From Geobacillus icigianus (GTDB taxonomy: Bacteria > Bacillota > Bacilli > Bacillales > Anoxybacillaceae): a DNA stretch of 7,619 bases. The notes beneath the pieces are model-generated. The model had not been told where the DNA came from, ran no database searches, and saw nothing but the letters and a program-made list of their open reading frames with translations. The number at the start of each line of letters is the position of its first letter. Position 1 is the stretch's first letter. The stretch covers positions 1 through 7,619 of the forward strand of contig NZ_JPYA01000013.1 of the NCBI RefSeq assembly GCF_000750005.1. The letters run 5' to 3'. The position numbers were made by a program, and so were the translations under genes. Shown one piece after another: positions 6,213 through 7,619 of this stretch.

Positions 6213-7118
6213 ATGCTTTGGCGACAAACCAGTTTTGCCGAATCGCCAAAACGGGGAACGCTGTATGTCGTTCCGACGCCGATCGGCAATTTGGAAGATA
6301 TGACGTTTCGTGCGGTACGAACGCTGCGGGAGGTGGATGTGATCGCTGCGGAGGACACGAGGCAGACGAAAAAGCTGCTCGCCCATTTCGACATTCATAC
6401 GCCGCTTGTGAGCTATCATGAGCATAATAAGTACGCCAGCGGCCGGCAGCTTGTCGAATGGTTGAAAGAAGGAAAAACGGTCGCGTTGGTGAGCGATGCG
6501 GGCATGCCGGGTATTTCCGACCCGGGGTATGAGCTGATCGCGGCGGCGCTCGCTGAGCGCTGTTCCGTTGTTCCGCTTCCCGGCCCCAATGCAGCTTTGA
6601 CCGCATTGGTCGCCTCCGGGCTGCCGACGGACCGCTTTTTGTTCGTCGGCTTTTTGGGGCGGACAAAAAAAGAGAAGCGGGAACAGCTGCAGTCGTTACA
6701 GGCGGCGACGGAGACGCTTATTTTTTATGAAGCCCCTCATCGCTTGAAGGAAACGCTTGCCCTGATGTACGAAATGTTTGGCGAGCGGCGCATCGCCATT
6801 GGCCGTGAGCTGACGAAACGGTTTGAAGAGTTTATTCGCGGCGATTTGAGCGAGGCAGTTGCTTGGGTGGAGACGGCGGACATTCGCGGGGAATTTTGTT
6901 TGATCGTGGAGGGAGGAACGGGCGAAAAAGAGGAGGGCCAAGCCGGGGAAGCGTGGTGGCAGCCGCTTTCGCTTGTCGAACATGTCGATTATTATATTCG
7001 CGAACATCGCCTCTCTCTCAAGGAAGCGGTCAAACAAGCGGCCGATGACCGAAATATGTCGAAACGTGACGTTTACCAAACCTATCACCAACAGCGAGAA
7101 AAAAAAGAGTTTCTCTGA
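6213..7118 (+). CDS. rsmI: 16S rRNA (cytidine(1402)-2'-O)-methyltransferase RsmI
   Basis: RsmI (YabC) methylates the 2'-hydroxyl of C1402 in 16S rRNA, helping to shape the decoding centre. It belongs to the tetrapyrrole-methylase (SAM) fold. The 301 residues are slightly longer than I recall for B. subtilis (about 292). Motifs: PTPIGNLEDMT (21-31), AEDTR (46-50), SDAGMPGISDPG (94-105, SAM loop) and PGPNA (123-127). Start ATG 6213 follows AAAGGGG (6197-6203); the in-frame ATG 6192 would contain that site. The last residues (KKEFL and the stop) are encoded inside the inverted repeat that terminates abrB from the other strand, so this tail is probably not conserved. The gap to trmN6 is 54 bases and lacks yazA. 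Confidence 0.95.
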   Translation: MLWRQTSFAESPKRGTLYVVPTPIGNLEDMTFRAVRTLREVDVIAAEDTRQTKKLLAHFDIHTPLVSYHEHNKYASGRQLVEWLKEGKTVALVSDAGMPGISDPGYELIAAALAERCSVVPLPGPNAALTALVASGLPTDRFLFVGFLGRTKKEKREQLQSLQAATETLIFYEAPHRLKETLALMYEMFGERRIAIGRELTKRFEEFIRGDLSEAVAWVETADIRGEFCLIVEGGTGEKEEGQAGEAWWQPLSLVEHVDYYIREHRLSLKEAVKQAADDRNMSKRDVYQTYHQQREKKEFL

Positions 7119-7134
7119 AACCAGAGAAACTCTT
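7098..7134 (-). terminator. Intrinsic terminator of abrB, overlapping the rsmI end
   Basis: A perfect 13-bp stem (7105-7117 with 7122-7134) has a 4-nt loop. Read on the minus strand it is followed by an uninterrupted U-tract (complement of 7099-7106, which overlaps the foot of the stem). It begins three bases past the abrB stop codon. On the plus strand the tail is only ACCTTATTC, so it may also stop rsmI transcripts, but less well. Confidence 0.9.
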
Positions 7135-7137
7135 ACC

Positions 7138-7434
7138 TTATTCTTCTTTGCCAGCGGCTGTTTCCAATTGTTGTTGGATTTCTTGCAGCAAAATTTCTGC
7201 GCCTTCGCGGCTCAAAATGATTTTTCCGCCAGCCAGTTTAAAGTTGTCGTCCGACACTTCTCCTGTGACCACACACGTCATGTTTGGTTTGTATTTTTTC
7301 AAGATGATGCGGTCATCGTCAACGTAAATTTCCAAGGCGTCTTTTTCGTTAATATCCAAGGTGCGGCGCAGTTCAATCGGAATGACGACACGACCCAACT
7401 CATCCACTTTACGCACAATTCCTGTCGATTTCAT
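7138..7434 (-). CDS. abrB: Transition-state regulator AbrB
   Basis: AbrB is a global DNA-binding regulator that represses stationary-phase, competence, antibiotic and biofilm genes during exponential growth. The 98 residues are almost identical in the N-terminal half to B. subtilis AbrB. Residues 1-50 form the swapped-hairpin DNA-binding domain; the arginines known to be needed for binding are all present (Arg8, Arg15, Arg23, Arg24). Cys54 is present too. The C-terminal half (from about 55) is the multimerisation region, with a short acidic tail (AAGKEE) after the usual end. The start is the ATG at 7434-7432 behind AGAGGAG. An upstream in-frame TTG at 7455 overlaps that site and is rejected. 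The gene is convergent with rsmI. Its upstream region has a sigma-A promoter and Spo0A boxes. Confidence 0.97.
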   Translation of the reverse strand: MKSTGIVRKVDELGRVVIPIELRRTLDINEKDALEIYVDDDRIILKKYKPNMTCVVTGEVSDDNFKLAGGKIILSREGAEILLQEIQQQLETAAGKEE

Positions 7435-7476
7435 TGTCTCGGTTCTCCTCTCCAAATAGAATAGTTTTGTCGTTTA

Positions 7477-7493
7477 TTCGTCAATATTCGACA
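7477..7493 (-). promoter_or_regulatory. Tandem Spo0A boxes in the abrB leader
   Basis: Two sites matching the 0A box TGNCGAA read on the minus strand: TGTCGAA (7493-7487) and TGACGAA (7483-7477). They are in the same orientation and exactly 10 bp apart, so they face the same side of the helix. They lie at about +9 to +25 of the predicted abrB transcript, where phosphorylated Spo0A represses abrB in B. subtilis. Confidence 0.88.
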
Positions 7494-7508
7494 AGTTCCT
7501 ACACCCTA

Positions 7509-7537
7509 ATCATATCAGTGTTTCCATTAAGCGTCAA
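7509..7537 (-). promoter_or_regulatory. Sigma-A promoter of abrB
   Basis: On the minus strand, TTGACG (7537-7532), 17 bp, then TATGAT (7514-7509), with a TG one base upstream making an extended -10. Predicted start near 7502. A weaker second promoter may lie 17 bp upstream (TTTACA at 7553-7548, 16 bp, CTTAAT at 7531-7526), recalling the two abrB promoters of B. subtilis. The region further upstream to the window end is AT-rich, which could aid promoter strength or AbrB self-binding; I see no gene in it. Confidence 0.85.
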
Positions 7538-7619
7538 TCCTTTAATATGTAAAATTTAAAAAAAATGTATTTTGTTATTTCAAAAAAAGATTTGTTGATC
7601 GGGGAAAGCGCGTTTTCCG

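Noticed and set aside
6187..6666. Minus-strand open frame opposite rsmI
   Set aside because: Shadow of a well-supported gene, with Arg/Pro/Ser-rich composition typical of antisense reading.
7600..7619. Hairpin at the right edge (CGGGGAA with TTTTCCG)
   Set aside because: Seven pairs including two G-U, no T-run on either strand directly after it within the window, and cut by the window edge; it cannot be assigned.

Overview
The window is ordinary chromosomal core sequence from a thermophilic Bacillaceae, most likely Geobacillus or Parageobacillus. Three things suggest this: GC content judged by eye to be around 50%, proteins that resemble their Bacillus subtilis orthologues closely along their whole length, and a gene order matching the region just after the rrnA operon of B. 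subtilis (5S rRNA, csfB, yaaO, tmk, holB, ricT, yabA, yabB/trmN6, rsmI, abrB). The species is inferred from recalled family sequences and was not searched.

Layout. Positions 1-187 are a GC-rich structured spacer, probably between 23S and 5S, that carries a near-consensus sigma-A promoter. The 5S rRNA gene follows (about 188-305), with a strong terminator. Next comes csfB/gin (467-673), a small zinc-finger anti-sigma factor of sporulation, with its own terminator. About 260 noncoding bases (709-966) separate it from a long same-strand gene run: a yaaO-type Orn/Lys/Arg decarboxylase, thymidylate kinase (tmk), DNA polymerase III delta prime (holB), ricT and yabA. A clear intrinsic terminator lies between yabA and the next pair, trmN6 (tRNA methyltransferase) and rsmI (16S rRNA methyltransferase). 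The transition-state regulator abrB is convergent on the minus strand. Its terminator overlaps the end of rsmI, and its control region holds a sigma-A promoter and two tandem Spo0A boxes.

Theme. The genes cover nucleotide supply and replication (tmk, holB, yabA as initiation control), rRNA and tRNA production and modification (5S, trmN6, rsmI), and developmental control (csfB, ricT, abrB with Spo0A boxes). This mix is typical of the origin-proximal Bacillus chromosome.

Compared with B. subtilis, several genes are absent from their usual places: xpaC and yaaN (between csfB and yaaO), yaaQ/darA and yaaR (between tmk and holB) and yazA (between yabB and rsmI). I found no mobile element, CRISPR array, tRNA gene or novel multi-gene system. 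The observations most worth checking are the promoter directly before 5S, the missing darA/yaaR pair, the terminator in front of trmN6, and the overlap of the abrB terminator with the rsmI coding end.
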